Part shown: piece by piece, positions 63,431 through 64,000 of the stretch
Layout: every line of letters begins with the position of its first letter
Numbering within the stretch: the stretch's first letter is position 1
Assembly (NCBI GenBank): GCA_028564705.1
Contig: JAPXFQ010002465.1
Location: forward strand, 372,001-436,000
Reading direction: 5' to 3'
Origin: Apricaphanius iberus
Taxonomy: Eukaryota; Chordata; Actinopteri; Cyprinodontiformes; Aphaniidae
Length of the DNA stretch: 64,000 bases
The notes under the pieces: generated by a model
Told to the model about the DNA's origin: nothing
The model's database searches: none
Seen by the model: only the letters and a program-made list of their open reading frames with translations
Translations under genes and position numbers: made by a program

Positions 63431-64000
63431 TAAGGCTGTGAAAAACAATAAAAAATGATATAATTAATCAGAGGGTAACTGTGAATTAATCATGATTAAT
63501 TAACATTACTTAACATGTTTGAAAAAGTAAAAAAAAATGTAAATAACAGTCAAAACCAGATGTTGTTTGATTTTTTTAAGGAAATACAGGAGAAATACAT
63601 GACTTTAAAAAAAAAAAAAATGTTTTCCACTATCACATTTACACGTGACCCTTTTAACCTATTCATCTTTTAGCCTGTTGCTAAGGTAAACTAACTTGTT
63701 AACATTTTCTCAATATGAAAATAAAAATGTCTTAATAATTTTGAACAACTCTGTGGTTCCTATTCATGGAACTATCCTACAACAGCAGTGCTTTTTCAGT
63801 TTCACTGCAACACAGACTGCTACAGAACATCCTTCCTACCCACAGCCATCAGATCTACAAACCTTGAAAAATTAAATAGTATGAGGAATAATATCACTTC
63901 AGTTCTTGAATAAAATACATTTTTATTCGTTATTCTTCTTTGTATTCTTCTTTTTTGTCATAGGTCTATTAAAAAAAAACAACCAAAAAGTAGGGCATAT
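63431..64000. mobile_element. possible hAT-like element, left end only
   Basis: TAAGGCTGTGAAAAAC followed by GAATTAATCATGATTAATTA resembles the left end of the TAGGGCTGTCAA family (26379). The right end is not in the window or has decayed. Confidence 0.4.

Larger units (their letters stand above)
7673..64000 (+). other. bcas3: bcas3 intron, more than 56 kb, running off the window
   Basis: Everything right of the third exon lacks further in-frame bcas3 sequence, so it is most simply one very long intron; human BCAS3 also has very long introns. It contains all the mobile elements listed below. The alternative, that a small exon was missed by eye, cannot be excluded. No promoter, stop codon context or other host gene was recognised. 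Confidence 0.65.

Overview
The window looks like vertebrate, specifically teleost fish, nuclear DNA. It is AT-rich and almost gene-free on coding measures, it has spliced exons with GT-AG borders, and it carries repeat types typical of ray-finned fish: a tRNA-headed SINE ending in GGATGGAT repeats, the long interrupted-ORF type of fish non-LTR retrotransposon, many hAT and PIF/Harbinger miniature elements, and Tc1 relics. The species cannot be named from the sequence.

The only host gene I can support is the C-terminal part of bcas3 on the + strand. Three exons (344-444, 4681-4877, 7575-7672) splice in frame into about 132 residues that I recognise as BCAS3, including the end of the BCAS3 domain. 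No later exon is visible, so 7673-64000 reads as one intron of more than 56 kb. BCAS3 lies beside TBX2 and TBX4 in vertebrates, so such an intron could hold enhancers of those genes. Several repeat-free blocks (best: 61590-61790) are proposed on composition and site content alone.

Most other structure is mobile DNA, and insertion borders can often be read directly from target-site duplications. From left to right: a SINE with a perfect 14-bp duplication (863-1204); an internally deleted Tc1 relic (2660-3200); LINE relics (3395-4035, 11770-12209 reverse, 52540-53235 reverse); a 3.4-kb hAT-like element with a PIF-like element inside it (13507-16862 and 13878-14430); a teleost repeat split by an element carrying THAP and YqaJ-like coding remnants (22580-25060); a nest of three hAT-like elements and one PIF-like element (26003-28879); a full-length LINE with an uninterrupted 1059-residue ORF and a perfect 14-bp duplication (34850-38067); a hAT-like element inside another terminal-inverted-repeat element (54696-56307); a short hAT-like element (58659-59029); and a reverse-strand tRNA-SINE (59676-59866).

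An unclassified repeat family recurs at about 0.7-1.3, 15.6-16.0, 31.9-32.2, 34.5, 38.4-39.3, 58.3-58.6 and 59.4-60.5 kb. The 3' end of the SINE matches the 3' end of the intact LINE, which suggests the LINE's enzyme moves the SINE. I found no convincing unknown gene system. The most informative signals are the nested-transposon chronology, the intact LINE, the unclassified family and the candidate regulatory blocks. All calls were made by eye, without database searches.
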